A stretch of DNA of 64,000 nt from CAIKMD01 sp036501365. Its GTDB lineage: Bacteria; Pseudomonadota; Alphaproteobacteria; ATCC43930; CGMCC-115725. The translations under genes and the position numbers were made by a program. The stretch is from positions 73,906-137,905 of the forward strand of contig DASYAL010000078.1 in the NCBI GenBank assembly GCA_036501365.1, given 5' to 3'. Positions 55,748 through 64,000 of this stretch are shown one piece after another (within the stretch, counting starts at the first letter, position 1; every line of letters begins with the position of its first letter). The notes beneath the pieces are model-generated. The model saw nothing but the letters and a program-made list of their open reading frames with translations, did no database searches and was not told the DNA's origin.

Positions 55748-56212
55748 ATGACCGACCCGGCCTATCGCGACCTGAAAATCCTGGGCACGCATGCCCTGCT
55801 TCCCGCGTCGCCCGAAGAGGCGGTGCTGGAGCGCGTTCCGAACCCGCATCCCGGCGAGACCTATCTCGTGCGCTTCACCGCACCGGAATTCACCTCGTTG
55901 TGCCCCGTCACCGGCCAGCCGGATTTCGCGCATTTCGTCATCGATTACGTGCCAGGCGGCTATCTCGTCGAAAGCAAGTCGCTGAAGCTGTTCCTCGGCG
56001 CATTCCGCAATCACGGCGTCTTCCACGAGGCTTGCACGCTCGACATTGCCAAGCGTGTCATCGCCGCGATCGCGCCGACCTGGCTGCGCATCGGCGGCTA
56101 TTGGTATCCGCGCGGCGGCATGCCGATCGATATCTTCTATCAGACCGGCACGCCGCCCGACGGGCTGTGGCTGCCCGATCCCGGCGTCGCGCCCTATCGC
56201 GGGCGCGGCTAG
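55748..56212 (+). CDS. queF: NADPH-dependent 7-cyano-7-deazaguanine reductase (unimodular QueF)
   Basis: A 154-residue short-form QueF reducing preQ0 to preQ1. The nucleophile is C52 in LCPVTGQPDF, and the NADPH motif VESKSLKLF follows. It starts 10 bases after tgt and ends 2 before queG. Confidence 0.95.
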   Translation: MTDPAYRDLKILGTHALLPASPEEAVLERVPNPHPGETYLVRFTAPEFTSLCPVTGQPDFAHFVIDYVPGGYLVESKSLKLFLGAFRNHGVFHEACTLDIAKRVIAAIAPTWLRIGGYWYPRGGMPIDIFYQTGTPPDGLWLPDPGVAPYRGRG

Positions 56213-56214
56213 AC

Positions 56215-57351
56215 ATGAAAGCAAGCGCGGACGCCAAAGCGGCGATCCGCAAGGCGGCGCTCGAGATCGGCTTCGACGCGGTCGGCTTCGCGCGAGCCGA
56301 TCTCGCCGACGAGGCGCGGCAAAATCTGACCGAATTCCTGGCGCGCGGCTATCACGGCGACATGGGCTGGCTGGCTAGCCGCGCCGACGAACGCGTTGCG
56401 CCCAAAAATCTCTGGCCCGACGTCAAGACCGTCGTCGTCCTCGCCCTCAATTACGCGCCGGAAAGCGACGCGCTCGCCGGCCTCGCCCTGCGCGACACCG
56501 CGAATATCTCGGTCTATGCCCGTGGCCGCGACTATCACGAGATCATGAAGTCGCGCCTCAAGGCGCTGGCGCGCAAGATCGCCGCCGATACGTCCAGCCC
56601 CGATAAAGTCGGGCCGCTCAAAGTCTTCGTCGACACGGCGCCGGTGATGGAAAAGCCGCTCGCCATGAGCGCGGGACTCGGCTGGCAAGGCAAGCACACC
56701 AATCTGGTCTCGCGCGATTTCGGCTCGTGGCTCTTTCTCGGCGAGATTTATCTCTCGCTCGAGATCGAACCCGACGCCGCCGAGCCCGATCATTGCGGCG
56801 CCTGCCATGCCTGCCTCGACGCCTGCCCAACCCAGGCCTTCCCCGCGCCCTATCAACTCGATGCGCGGCGCTGCATCTCTTATCTGACGATCGAGCATAA
56901 GGGGCACATTCCCGCAGCGTTGCGGCCCGCGATCGGCAACCGCATCTATGGCTGCGACGATTGCCTGGCAGTGTGTCCGTGGAACAAATTCGCGCAACAA
57001 GCGCACGAGACGCGCTTTGCCGCGCGGGCGGCGCCGGCGGCCCTCGCCGAGCTCGTCCGGCTCGACGATGCGGCGTTCGGTGCGCGATTTTCCGGCACGC
57101 CGCTGAAGCGCACGGGCCGCGACCGGTTCGTCCGCAACGTCCTGATCGCGATCGGCAACAGCGCGGAGCAAAGCCTCGCGCCGCTGGTCGTCGAGCGATT
57201 GGACGACGCCTCGCCGCTGGTCCGCGCCATGGCGATATGGGCGTTGGTGCGGCTGATCGGCAAAGAGGAACTCGCGCGACTCGGCTCGACGCGCGCCGAA
57301 GTGGAAGACGACCCGGCGGTTTGCGCGGAATGGGCGCAAGCGGCGCCCTAG
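56215..57351 (+). CDS. queG: Epoxyqueuosine reductase
   Basis: A 378-residue cobalamin and iron-sulfur enzyme completing queuosine synthesis. Two [4Fe-4S] motifs are present: CGACHACLDACP and GCDDCLAVCP. The C-terminal part (about 300-378) is a HEAT-like repeat (RAMAIWALVRL). It is the last gene of queA-tgt-queF-queG. The early preQ0 genes (queC/D/E) are not in the window. Confidence 0.96.
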   Translation: MKASADAKAAIRKAALEIGFDAVGFARADLADEARQNLTEFLARGYHGDMGWLASRADERVAPKNLWPDVKTVVVLALNYAPESDALAGLALRDTANISVYARGRDYHEIMKSRLKALARKIAADTSSPDKVGPLKVFVDTAPVMEKPLAMSAGLGWQGKHTNLVSRDFGSWLFLGEIYLSLEIEPDAAEPDHCGACHACLDACPTQAFPAPYQLDARRCISYLTIEHKGHIPAALRPAIGNRIYGCDDCLAVCPWNKFAQQAHETRFAARAAPAALAELVRLDDAAFGARFSGTPLKRTGRDRFVRNVLIAIGNSAEQSLAPLVVERLDDASPLVRAMAIWALVRLIGKEELARLGSTRAEVEDDPAVCAEWAQAAP

Positions 57352-57400
57352 CCCGGCCGCTCAAATTTTGCTCAAAATCCGGATAGGCTTCGCGGCGAGG

Positions 57401-57477
57401 TGGCGCGCCCGGAGAGAGTCGAACTCCCAACCCCCAGATTCGTAGTCTGGTGCTCTATCCAGTTGAGCTACGGGCGC
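57401..57477 (-). tRNA. tRNA-Arg (anticodon ACG)
   Basis: The minus strand folds into a 77-base cloverleaf: acceptor GCGCCCG / CGGGCGC, D-arm with AGCTCAACTGGATAGAGC, anticodon stem CCAGA / TCTGG with loop CTACGAA (anticodon ACG), and T-arm with GTTCGACTC. CCA is encoded. It reads CGN arginine codons after A34 deamination. Confidence 0.95.
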
Positions 57478-57667
57478 TTTGCCGCCGTCGAAGCGTGGCG
57501 ACCCTAGCCGCAAGCCCCCACGATGGCAAGACAGTGACACAGCGTCGCGAAAGCGGCTTGTCGCTGCGCGCGGCATTGCTTAAGATCGCTGCCGGCGTAC
57601 TATCGTTTTGTTTGGGGTCTAACATCGCGCCGAGCGATGTCGCAGTCGGGGGTAGCCTGCAAAACCG

Positions 57668-58924
57668 ATGTCGCTTGCGGGCAGCAATAACAAAATGACA
57701 CGAAGGTGGCTGTTTCGCATGCGTTGTCCGCGCTCATCATGCCTGGCGCTCCTCGCGGCGCTTGCGCTCTCTGGCTGCTCCTACACCAACAACATGCTCG
57801 ATTGGGCCACAGGCACCACCGAGCCGACGAATCAGGGTACGCCGGCGAATGCCAGCATCCCGATCGCGCCGTCGGCCGCCGAGAGCAATCCGCAGCCGAC
57901 CGTTACGGCGACGTCCCTGCCGGGATCGGTGAACGGCCCGGCCACTTTCGCGTCCTCCACGACCGGCAGCACCACCTTCGTCGGTCTGAAAGTGCAATCG
58001 CTGCGCGCGGAGCTAGGGCAGTTTCAGGGCAATATCGGCCGCGAGCAGCAGCAGTTGGCCGGGATCCGCCAGAGCGTAGCCGGCACCTCGCAGAGCTATT
58101 TCACCACCATCGCCGCGATCAATTCGCGGCTGCAGGCCGGCACCACGCCCGGCAATCCGCAACTCGTCGCGCAATGGGGCCAGGCGCAGGCGACGCTCGA
58201 CCGGATGGATAGCGGCGTCGCGCAGTTGAACACGCTCTCGAACCAGGTCGCCGGCGACGCCTCCTACGGCAACTATCTGCTCAACGAGGTGCGCTCTGCC
58301 TACAACCTTCAGGGCGGCATCGAATCCGACCGCGATCAGCTTCATCAGATTGAGAGCCAGACCTTAGCCTCGCTCACCCAGGTCGACCAATTGCTGAATG
58401 CGTTGAGCGACGAGATCACCCGCCAGAGCGGCTCTGTCGCCGGCGAGCGCAACAATCTCGTCACCTTAGCGCTCGCCATCCAGAACGGTCAGCTTTACGG
58501 GCCGAGCCTGGCGAACCGGCAATTCGCCTCAACCGCCGCACCAGCGGCGGCAGCGCCCCGGCCGGCACCGCGTGCCGCCGCACCCGCGCCGAGCCGCAGC
58601 GGCGCCGCGCCAGCTTCGACCGAGGGACAGCCGCTGGTGGTCATCCGCTTCGACCAGCCGAATGTCGATTACGAGCAGCCGCTTTATACCGCGGTGAGCC
58701 GCGCCCTCGAGCGCAAGCCGAGCGCGACTTTCACCATCCAGGCGGTGGCGCCCAATGCCGGCTCGGCGGCGGATGTCGCGGTCAACACCAATGCATCGCG
58801 GCAGAATGCCGAGAACGTATTGCGCTCGCTGACCAATATGGGATTGCCCGCCGATCGCGTCTCGCTGGCGGCGTCGATGAGCCCGGACATCCAAAGCAAC
58901 GAGGTCCGGATCTTCGTCCGGTAG
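57668..58924 (+). CDS. Lipoprotein with coiled coil and OmpA-like C-terminal domain
   Basis: A 418-residue lipoprotein; the lipobox is LALSGC. The middle (about 105-270) is helical and rich in Q and N, consistent with a coiled coil; an Ala/Pro linker follows, then an OmpA-like peptidoglycan-binding domain (about 320-418) of RIGANES-free type with VVIRFDQPNVDYEQPLY and SRQNAENVLRSL. Starts at 57695 or 57719 are also possible. It may tie the outer membrane to the wall. Confidence 0.75.
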   Translation: MSLAGSNNKMTRRWLFRMRCPRSSCLALLAALALSGCSYTNNMLDWATGTTEPTNQGTPANASIPIAPSAAESNPQPTVTATSLPGSVNGPATFASSTTGSTTFVGLKVQSLRAELGQFQGNIGREQQQLAGIRQSVAGTSQSYFTTIAAINSRLQAGTTPGNPQLVAQWGQAQATLDRMDSGVAQLNTLSNQVAGDASYGNYLLNEVRSAYNLQGGIESDRDQLHQIESQTLASLTQVDQLLNALSDEITRQSGSVAGERNNLVTLALAIQNGQLYGPSLANRQFASTAAPAAAAPRPAPRAAAPAPSRSGAAPASTEGQPLVVIRFDQPNVDYEQPLYTAVSRALERKPSATFTIQAVAPNAGSAADVAVNTNASRQNAENVLRSLTNMGLPADRVSLAASMSPDIQSNEVRIFVR

Positions 58925-58927
58925 GCA

Positions 58928-59431
58928 ATGGCCGCGCCCGACGCGCCAGCCGTCCCGCCTTACGCCAAGACCTTCCCGGTCAGTTGGGACGAGCTTCATC
59001 GCCACGCCCGCGCGCTTGCCTGGCGTCTGCTCGATCTCGGTCCGTGGCAGGGCATCGTCGCGATCACGCGCGGCGGCCTCGTCCCTGCAGCCATTGTCGC
59101 GCGCGAACTCGATATCCGGCTCGTCGATACGGTCTGCATCGCCAGCTATGACGACCAACATCAAGGTGCGGTCACCGTGCTGAAGCCGGTCGCGGGCGAT
59201 GGCGCCGGCTGGCTGATCGTCGACGATCTGGTCGATACCGGCCGCACCGCGCGGGTGGTGCGCGACATGCTGCCGAAAGCGCATTTCGCGACCGTCTATG
59301 CCAAGCCGGCCGGCCGCCCGCTGGTCGATACCTTCATCACCGAAGTCAGCCAGGACACCTGGATCTTGTTCCCATGGGATATCGATCTGCAATTCGCGCC
59401 GCCGATCGTCAGCGCCCGACCGGCGAAATGA
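58928..59431 (+). CDS. gpt: Xanthine-guanine phosphoribosyltransferase
   Basis: A 167-residue purine salvage enzyme. The PRPP loop is IVDDLVDTGRTARVV, and the hood region VSWDELHRHARALAWRL and QDTWILFPWD match the Gpt family. It is 3 bases after the lipoprotein gene and overlaps ggt by 4. Confidence 0.95.
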   Translation: MAAPDAPAVPPYAKTFPVSWDELHRHARALAWRLLDLGPWQGIVAITRGGLVPAAIVARELDIRLVDTVCIASYDDQHQGAVTVLKPVAGDGAGWLIVDDLVDTGRTARVVRDMLPKAHFATVYAKPAGRPLVDTFITEVSQDTWILFPWDIDLQFAPPIVSARPAK

Positions 59432-61149
59432 CGCGCCTCTTCGCCGCATTGCTGGTCGCAGGACTGTTGGCGACGAGCGCCGCCAACGCCCAGCAACCGG
59501 CGCAACAACCGGCAACGTCGCCCACACACGACAAGCGCAACATGGTCGCCGCCGCCAATCCGATCGCCGCCGCCGCCGGACGCGATATCCTGCGCAAAGG
59601 CGGCAACGCCATCGATGCCGCGATCGCGACGCAGCTCGTGCTCAATCTCGTCGAGCCCGAATCATCAGGCATCGGCGGCGGCGCGTTCCTCGTCTACTAC
59701 GCGGCCAAGGATCGCCACGTCACCACCTTCGATGGCCGCGAGACCGCGCCGGCGGCGGCAAAAGGCGATCGCTTCATCGGCCCCGACGGCAAGCCGATGA
59801 ATTATTTCCAGGCGCTGGTCGGCGGCCGCTCGGTCGGCGTGCCCGGCGTGTTGCGCATGCTGCAGCTCGCGCATCGCCGCTATGGCAGGCTGCCCTGGGC
59901 GAGCCTCTTTCAGCCGGCGATCCAACTCGCCGAGAGCGGCTTTCCGATTTCCGAGAAGCTTTACGGCGAGCTCGCGCGCGACAAGCTCTTCCCGCAAGAC
60001 GGCGCGGCGCGCGCTTATTTCTATCAACCGGACGGCGCATCCAAGCCCGCCGGCAGCATCCTCAAAAATCCGGCACTCGCCGCGACCTTGAAAGCAATCG
60101 CAGCCGGCGGCGCCGATGCGTTCTATCGCGGCGCAATCGCCGACGACGTTGTCGCCACCGCCGATCATGCCTGGGTCAATCCCAGCGATATGACCACGGC
60201 TGATATCGCCGGCTATCACGCGATCGAGCGGCCGCCGGTCTGCGGCCTCTACCGGCAATACCGGCTCTGCGGCATGGGCCCACCGAGCTCGGGCGGCGTC
60301 GCGGTGATGGAAATCCTCGGCCTGTTGCAGCCTTTCGATCTCAAGGACCAAGTGAACACGTCCGAGGCCTGGAACCTCTTTGCTCAGGCGAGCCGGCTCG
60401 CTTATGCCGATCGCGACCGCTATGTCGGCGATCCCGCCTTCGTCCACGCGCCGATCGATGGCATGCTGAACGGCGCCTACCTCACCGCGCGCGCCAAGCT
60501 GATCGATCCAACGCATTTCGCCGCCGGCACGGTCGCGCCGGGCGAGCCGCCGGGCCTCCACGCCGATAATTGGGGCCGCGATCAGACGCCGGAATTCCCC
60601 TCGACCAGCAACATGGCGATCGTCGATCGCGACGGCAACGCGCTGGCGATGACGACGACGATCGAATTCGCTTTCGGCTCGCATCTCATGGTGCGCGGCT
60701 TCCTCCTCAACAACGAGCTGACCGATTTCTCCTACGTGCCCGAGGCCGACGGCAAGCCGGTCGCCAACCGCGTCGAAGGCGGTAAGCGGCCGCGCAGCTC
60801 GATGGCGCCGACCCTGGTGTTCGACGGCAAAGGCAAGCTCGTCATGAGCGTCGGCTCGGCCGGGGGCGCGGCGATCATCACCGACGTCGCCAAGACCTTG
60901 GTGGCGACGCTCGATTGGAACGAACCGATGCAGCAGGCGATGGACCTGCCGAATATCAGCAATCGCAACGGCGGCACCGACGTCGAGGCGACGCCGAGCG
61001 CCGATACCTTGGCGGCGGCGCTGAAAGCGGAAGGCCACGACGTCCATCGCAGCGGCCGGGCGAGCGGCCTCTCCGGCATTCGCGTCACGTCACAAGGTTT
61101 CGAAGGCGCTGCCGACGATCGGCGCGCAGGCACCGCTCTCGGTGATTGA
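59428..61149 (+). CDS. ggt: Gamma-glutamyltranspeptidase
   Basis: A 573-residue periplasmic proenzyme with signal peptide (cut near ANA-Q). Autocleavage is expected before T393 in PSTSNMAIVD, the N-terminal nucleophile of the small subunit. PESSGIGGGAFLVY and VGSAGGAAI are also conserved. It cleaves glutathione and other gamma-glutamyl compounds. Start overlaps the gpt stop (ATGA). Confidence 0.93.
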   Translation: MTRLFAALLVAGLLATSAANAQQPAQQPATSPTHDKRNMVAAANPIAAAAGRDILRKGGNAIDAAIATQLVLNLVEPESSGIGGGAFLVYYAAKDRHVTTFDGRETAPAAAKGDRFIGPDGKPMNYFQALVGGRSVGVPGVLRMLQLAHRRYGRLPWASLFQPAIQLAESGFPISEKLYGELARDKLFPQDGAARAYFYQPDGASKPAGSILKNPALAATLKAIAAGGADAFYRGAIADDVVATADHAWVNPSDMTTADIAGYHAIERPPVCGLYRQYRLCGMGPPSSGGVAVMEILGLLQPFDLKDQVNTSEAWNLFAQASRLAYADRDRYVGDPAFVHAPIDGMLNGAYLTARAKLIDPTHFAAGTVAPGEPPGLHADNWGRDQTPEFPSTSNMAIVDRDGNALAMTTTIEFAFGSHLMVRGFLLNNELTDFSYVPEADGKPVANRVEGGKRPRSSMAPTLVFDGKGKLVMSVGSAGGAAIITDVAKTLVATLDWNEPMQQAMDLPNISNRNGGTDVEATPSADTLAAALKAEGHDVHRSGRASGLSGIRVTSQGFEGAADDRRAGTALGD

Positions 61150-61208
61150 GCTGGGCGATTGACCTCGGCGGCGATTGCCGCCAAGCAGCGGACGATGAGC
61201 GTCCCGTT

Positions 61209-62402
61209 ATGAATCAGCCAGGCCGTCCCACCATTCGGCTGCTGCCCGGCCACGACAAACGCGCGGGCTTGGGCCATCCCTGGGTCTATTCCAACGAGAT
61301 CGCGATGGACGCCGCGGCAAAGGCGCTGCCGCCCGGCAGCCTCGTCGCGCTGACGACGGCGAACGGTAAGAGCCTCGGCGTCGCGACCTTCAACCCCCAT
61401 ACCTTGATGGCGGGGCGGATCCTTCATCGCGACGCCGCGACACGCATCAATGCGGCATTCTTCGCCACACGGCTCGAGCGCGCGCTGGCCTTGCGCCACC
61501 GGCTTTATCCCAAACCCTATTACCGGCTGATCCACGCCGAGGCGGATGGCTTACCGGGCATCGTGCTCGATCGTTTCGGCGATGTGCTGAGCTGCCAGAT
61601 CAACACTGCCGGCATGGCGCTGCTGGAAGTGGAATTCCTCGCCGCCTGCCGGCAGGTCCTGGCGCCGCGCACGATCGTGTTGCGCAACGACACCGCCGCG
61701 CGCGGCCTCGAAGGCCTCGCCGGCGAAGATCGCGTCGCCATCGGCGAGCTCAGCGCTCCGGTTGAGATCGTCGAGAACGGCGCGCGCTTCGCGATCGATC
61801 CGCTCGGCGGGCAGAAGACCGGCTGGTTCTACGATCAGCGCGAGAACCGTCTGCTCGCAAGCCGCTTCGCCAAGGGCGCCCGCGTGCTCGATCTCTATTG
61901 CTTCGGCGGTGGCTTCGGCATCCTCGCGGCGCTTGCCGGCGCCGATCAGGTGCTCGCCGTCGATCGCTCAGAAGCGGCGCTGCAGCTCGCCGCGCAATCG
62001 GCTGCGCTGAACGGCGTCGGCGAGCGCTGCCGTTTCGCCAAGGGCGATGCTTTCGACGAACTCGAGCGGCTGCACAGCCAGAGCGAGCGCTTCGATCTGG
62101 TGATCGCCGATCCGCCAGCCTTCGCGCGCTCGAAGAAGGATCTCGGCCCCGCCCTGCGCGGCTATCGCAAACTGACGAAGCTCGCGGCGGGGCTCGTTGC
62201 CAAAGGCGGCACGTTGTTCATCGCCTCATGTTCGCATCAGGTCGAGACCGAGGCGTTTGCCGAAGCGGTGCGGCGCGGCTTGGCCGACGCGCAGCGCGAC
62301 GGCCGCATCATCGCGACGACCGGCGCCGCGCCCGATCATCCCGTGCACCCCTTCTTGCCGGAAAGCGCCTATCTAAAGGCGCAGCTCTTGGCCTTGGATT
62401 AG
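61209..62402 (+). CDS. RlmI-like class I rRNA methyltransferase
   Basis: A 397-residue protein with an N-terminal PUA domain (GHPWVYSNEI), and a SAM-binding Rossmann domain (VLDLYCFGGGFGILAALAGA; catalytic-type IADPPAFARSKK). RlmI family members methylate cytosine in 23S rRNA. ATG 61209 is preferred over an upstream TTG. It ends 4 bases inside the convergent sensor kinase gene. Confidence 0.9.
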   Translation: MNQPGRPTIRLLPGHDKRAGLGHPWVYSNEIAMDAAAKALPPGSLVALTTANGKSLGVATFNPHTLMAGRILHRDAATRINAAFFATRLERALALRHRLYPKPYYRLIHAEADGLPGIVLDRFGDVLSCQINTAGMALLEVEFLAACRQVLAPRTIVLRNDTAARGLEGLAGEDRVAIGELSAPVEIVENGARFAIDPLGGQKTGWFYDQRENRLLASRFAKGARVLDLYCFGGGFGILAALAGADQVLAVDRSEAALQLAAQSAALNGVGERCRFAKGDAFDELERLHSQSERFDLVIADPPAFARSKKDLGPALRGYRKLTKLAAGLVAKGGTLFIASCSHQVETEAFAEAVRRGLADAQRDGRIIATTGAAPDHPVHPFLPESAYLKAQLLALD

Positions 62403-63787
62403 CCGGCGCGCGGCAGGCTCAGCCGAAAGATCGTTCCCGCGCCGGTGCTTTCATCGAGCGCGATGTCCCCGCCATGCGCTCGCATCACCTCGCGCGCGAT
62501 GGCGAGGCCCAAGCCCGTGCCGCCCGGACGAGCGGAACCCGCGAACGGCCGGAACAGATTCTCGCGCGCCTTGGGCGGCAGACCAGGTCCGTCATCCGCG
62601 ATCTCGATCAGCAGCGTCGTCGCACTTTCCGCCGCGCGCAGGCTCAGGCGATGCGCGCCGGCTTGTGCCGCGTTCTGCGCGAGATTGTGGAACACGCGAT
62701 AGAGTTGATCGCGATCGGCGGCGACGATGATCGAGGGCGCGATGCGGTTGTCGATATCGAGCCGCTCGGGTCCGTCGCGGAATTCCAGCTCGGCGATCTC
62801 TTCGGCAAGGCCGGCGAGCGCGAAGCGGCTGCGATGCAGCGGCGGCGCGCCTTCGCGGGTGTAATCGAGCGTGCCGGTGGTGAGCGCGACCGCGCGATCG
62901 ATCGCGGCGGCCAGGCCCGGCGCGACGCGGCGCAGCTCGGGCGCGGCGCTGGCGGCGATACCGTCGGCCAAGAGCCGCATGGTCGCGAGAATGTTCTTCA
63001 GATCGTGATTGATCCGGGTGACGGCGGCGCCGAGCGCGGCCATCCGCTCTTTCTGGGTCAACGCCTGGCGCACGGTTTCCTGCATCACTGCCAGCTCGCG
63101 CTCGGCTTGGCCGAGCTCGTCGCGGCGGTTCGCGGGCTTGATCACGCGCGTCGCATCGGCGGGATCTTCGCGGAATTTGATCATGCCTTGCGTCAGGCGC
63201 CGCATCGGCCCGACCAGCAGCCATTGGAGGCTGACATAAACCAGCGCCGCGGTGATCAGCGAGATCACCAGCGACACGCCGAAAAGCTGGCCGCCGAAAG
63301 CCCACATCTCGGCGCGCAACGGCTTTTCGTCGAGCAGCACCTCGACCGTGACGCCGGGCTCCTTCGGCGACACGTCCATCACGCGAAGGATGCGATCGTC
63401 GGTGCGTGGCAGCGCCATGACCGCGTCGCGGATGAGCGCGAACATGCCGACGCCGCGCAGATCGAAGGTCGCGCTGGGCGTGGGCGGCATTTGCGGATCG
63501 ATCATCAGCGTCGCGTCTTCCTCGTGGACGGCGATGCCGTGCGCGCCGACATTGGCGAGGAGCTGATCGGCGAGCGCCTGGCTGACGTTGTTGTCGGGGG
63601 TGGCTTCGAGGGCGAAGACCGCGAGCCGGGCGGCGTCGATCCGGTCCTCGAGATAGGCGAGCCGGTCCCGCGCCACCGAGGGGACGAAGATCAAGACCTC
63701 CGACAGCATGACGAAGAACACAGTCAGGACCAGCAGCCGGGCCGACAAGCCGGTCGCAAACCGAATCCACAACCGCTTGATGCTCAT
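62399..63787 (-). CDS. Membrane sensor histidine kinase
   Basis: A 462-residue kinase: helix 1 near 17-37, a periplasmic sensor (about 40-165), helix 2 near 168-190, HAMP, then a dimerisation domain with H261 in INHDLKN, and an ATPase domain with NLAQNAAQAG (N box), DDGPGLP and GGTGLGLAI. The sensor part has no recognised domain. No response regulator gene is nearby, so the partner is elsewhere. It is divergent from rpmH with 91 bases between. Confidence 0.93.
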   Translation of the reverse strand: MSIKRLWIRFATGLSARLLVLTVFFVMLSEVLIFVPSVARDRLAYLEDRIDAARLAVFALEATPDNNVSQALADQLLANVGAHGIAVHEEDATLMIDPQMPPTPSATFDLRGVGMFALIRDAVMALPRTDDRILRVMDVSPKEPGVTVEVLLDEKPLRAEMWAFGGQLFGVSLVISLITAALVYVSLQWLLVGPMRRLTQGMIKFREDPADATRVIKPANRRDELGQAERELAVMQETVRQALTQKERMAALGAAVTRINHDLKNILATMRLLADGIAASAAPELRRVAPGLAAAIDRAVALTTGTLDYTREGAPPLHRSRFALAGLAEEIAELEFRDGPERLDIDNRIAPSIIVAADRDQLYRVFHNLAQNAAQAGAHRLSLRAAESATTLLIEIADDGPGLPPKARENLFRPFAGSARPGGTGLGLAIAREVMRAHGGDIALDESTGAGTIFRLSLPRAG

Positions 63788-63816
63788 ATGTATTTCCCGG
63801 CTTTTTTGCCGCGGCG

Positions 63817-63845
63817 TTGACTTGCCGAGCGCATACTTCTATACA
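63817..63845 (+). promoter_or_regulatory. Sigma-70 promoter of rpmH
   Basis: TTGACT (63817-63822) and TATACA (63840-63845) are separated by exactly 17 bases, close to the vegetative consensus. The start would be near 63852, about 27 bases before rpmH. Confidence 0.75.
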
Positions 63846-63878
63846 CCGCGCTCATCCCAGTAAAGAAGGGCCGCCCGC

Positions 63879-64000
63879 GTGAAGCGCACCTATCAGCCGA
63901 GCAAGATCGTTCGCAAGCGCCGCCATGGCTTTCGGGCGCGGATGGCGACGGTCGGCGGTCGCCGTGTGCTGTCCAGCCGCCGGGCCAAAGGCCGTAAGCG
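63879..64000 (+). CDS. rpmH: 50S ribosomal protein L34 (3' truncated)
   Basis: The first 40 codons of L34 are present, starting at a GTG with GAAGGG upstream (KRTYQPSKIVRKRRHGFRAR follows the start). Full length is about 44 residues, so only the last few residues and the stop lie beyond the window. It is often followed by rnpA, which is outside. Confidence 0.95.
   Translation, partial: MKRTYQPSKIVRKRRHGFRARMATVGGRRVLSSRRAKGRK

Overview
This window is chromosomal DNA from a GC-rich alphaproteobacterium. The main evidence is a GcrA-type cell-cycle regulator, a DUF4167 gene beside prmC and clpB, the lysC/ubiG divergent pair, ptsP (EI-Ntr), and an ispG-hisS-prfA-prmC run. The exact order is not assignable; catabolic genes and stand-alone solute receptors suggest an environmental or soil lineage of the Rhodospirillales or Hyphomicrobiales type. 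No insertion sequence, prophage, integrase or CRISPR array was seen. Coding density is very high, and many neighbouring genes overlap by 1 or 4 bases.

Left part (1-16.9 kb), accessory genes. It opens inside a NitT/TauT-type receptor gene, followed by a Tat-exported GH16 glycanase. Next is a tight four-gene operon (carrier protein, FkbH-like loader, SGNH protein, MBOAT; 1924-6663). It has the same four roles as the Dlt system but a different, probably glyceryl, loading enzyme, and is the best candidate for an undescribed system. Then come an ICMT-like methyltransferase, small exported proteins, an RlpA-like lipoprotein, an alpha/beta hydrolase, a phasin, a LemA/M48 pair, two flavoproteins, a NodB/PuuE-type deacetylase and two MFS transporters.

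Middle part (17-29.7 kb), a catabolic island. RidA is divergent from a seven-gene operon containing a Rieske oxygenase, flavin reductase, MetE-like methyltransferase, dienelactone hydrolase and three solute receptors of different transporter classes, with no permease. Two long inverted repeats sit in the divergent promoter region. Then follow an M23 peptidase gene broken by one amber codon, an SDR, a phosphoesterase and a fusion of a flippase-like membrane domain to a CDP-alcohol phosphotransferase.

Right part (29.9-64 kb), mostly core genes. clpB has an RpoH-type promoter. Then come DUF4167, rodZ-ispG-hisS-prfA-prmC and lysC-NMO-ptsP, with ubiG divergent; a two-domain cold-shock protein; and gcrA, whose upstream region carries two perfect DnaA boxes and three GANTC sites. 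A MoxR/VWA pair, a degenerate SNase-like protein, tatA, two aminotransferases, an LTA-synthase-like protein, a CBS protein, the queA-tgt-queF-queG operon, tRNA-Arg(ACG), an OmpA-like lipoprotein, gpt-ggt, an RlmI-like methyltransferase and an orphan sensor kinase follow. The start of rpmH closes the window.
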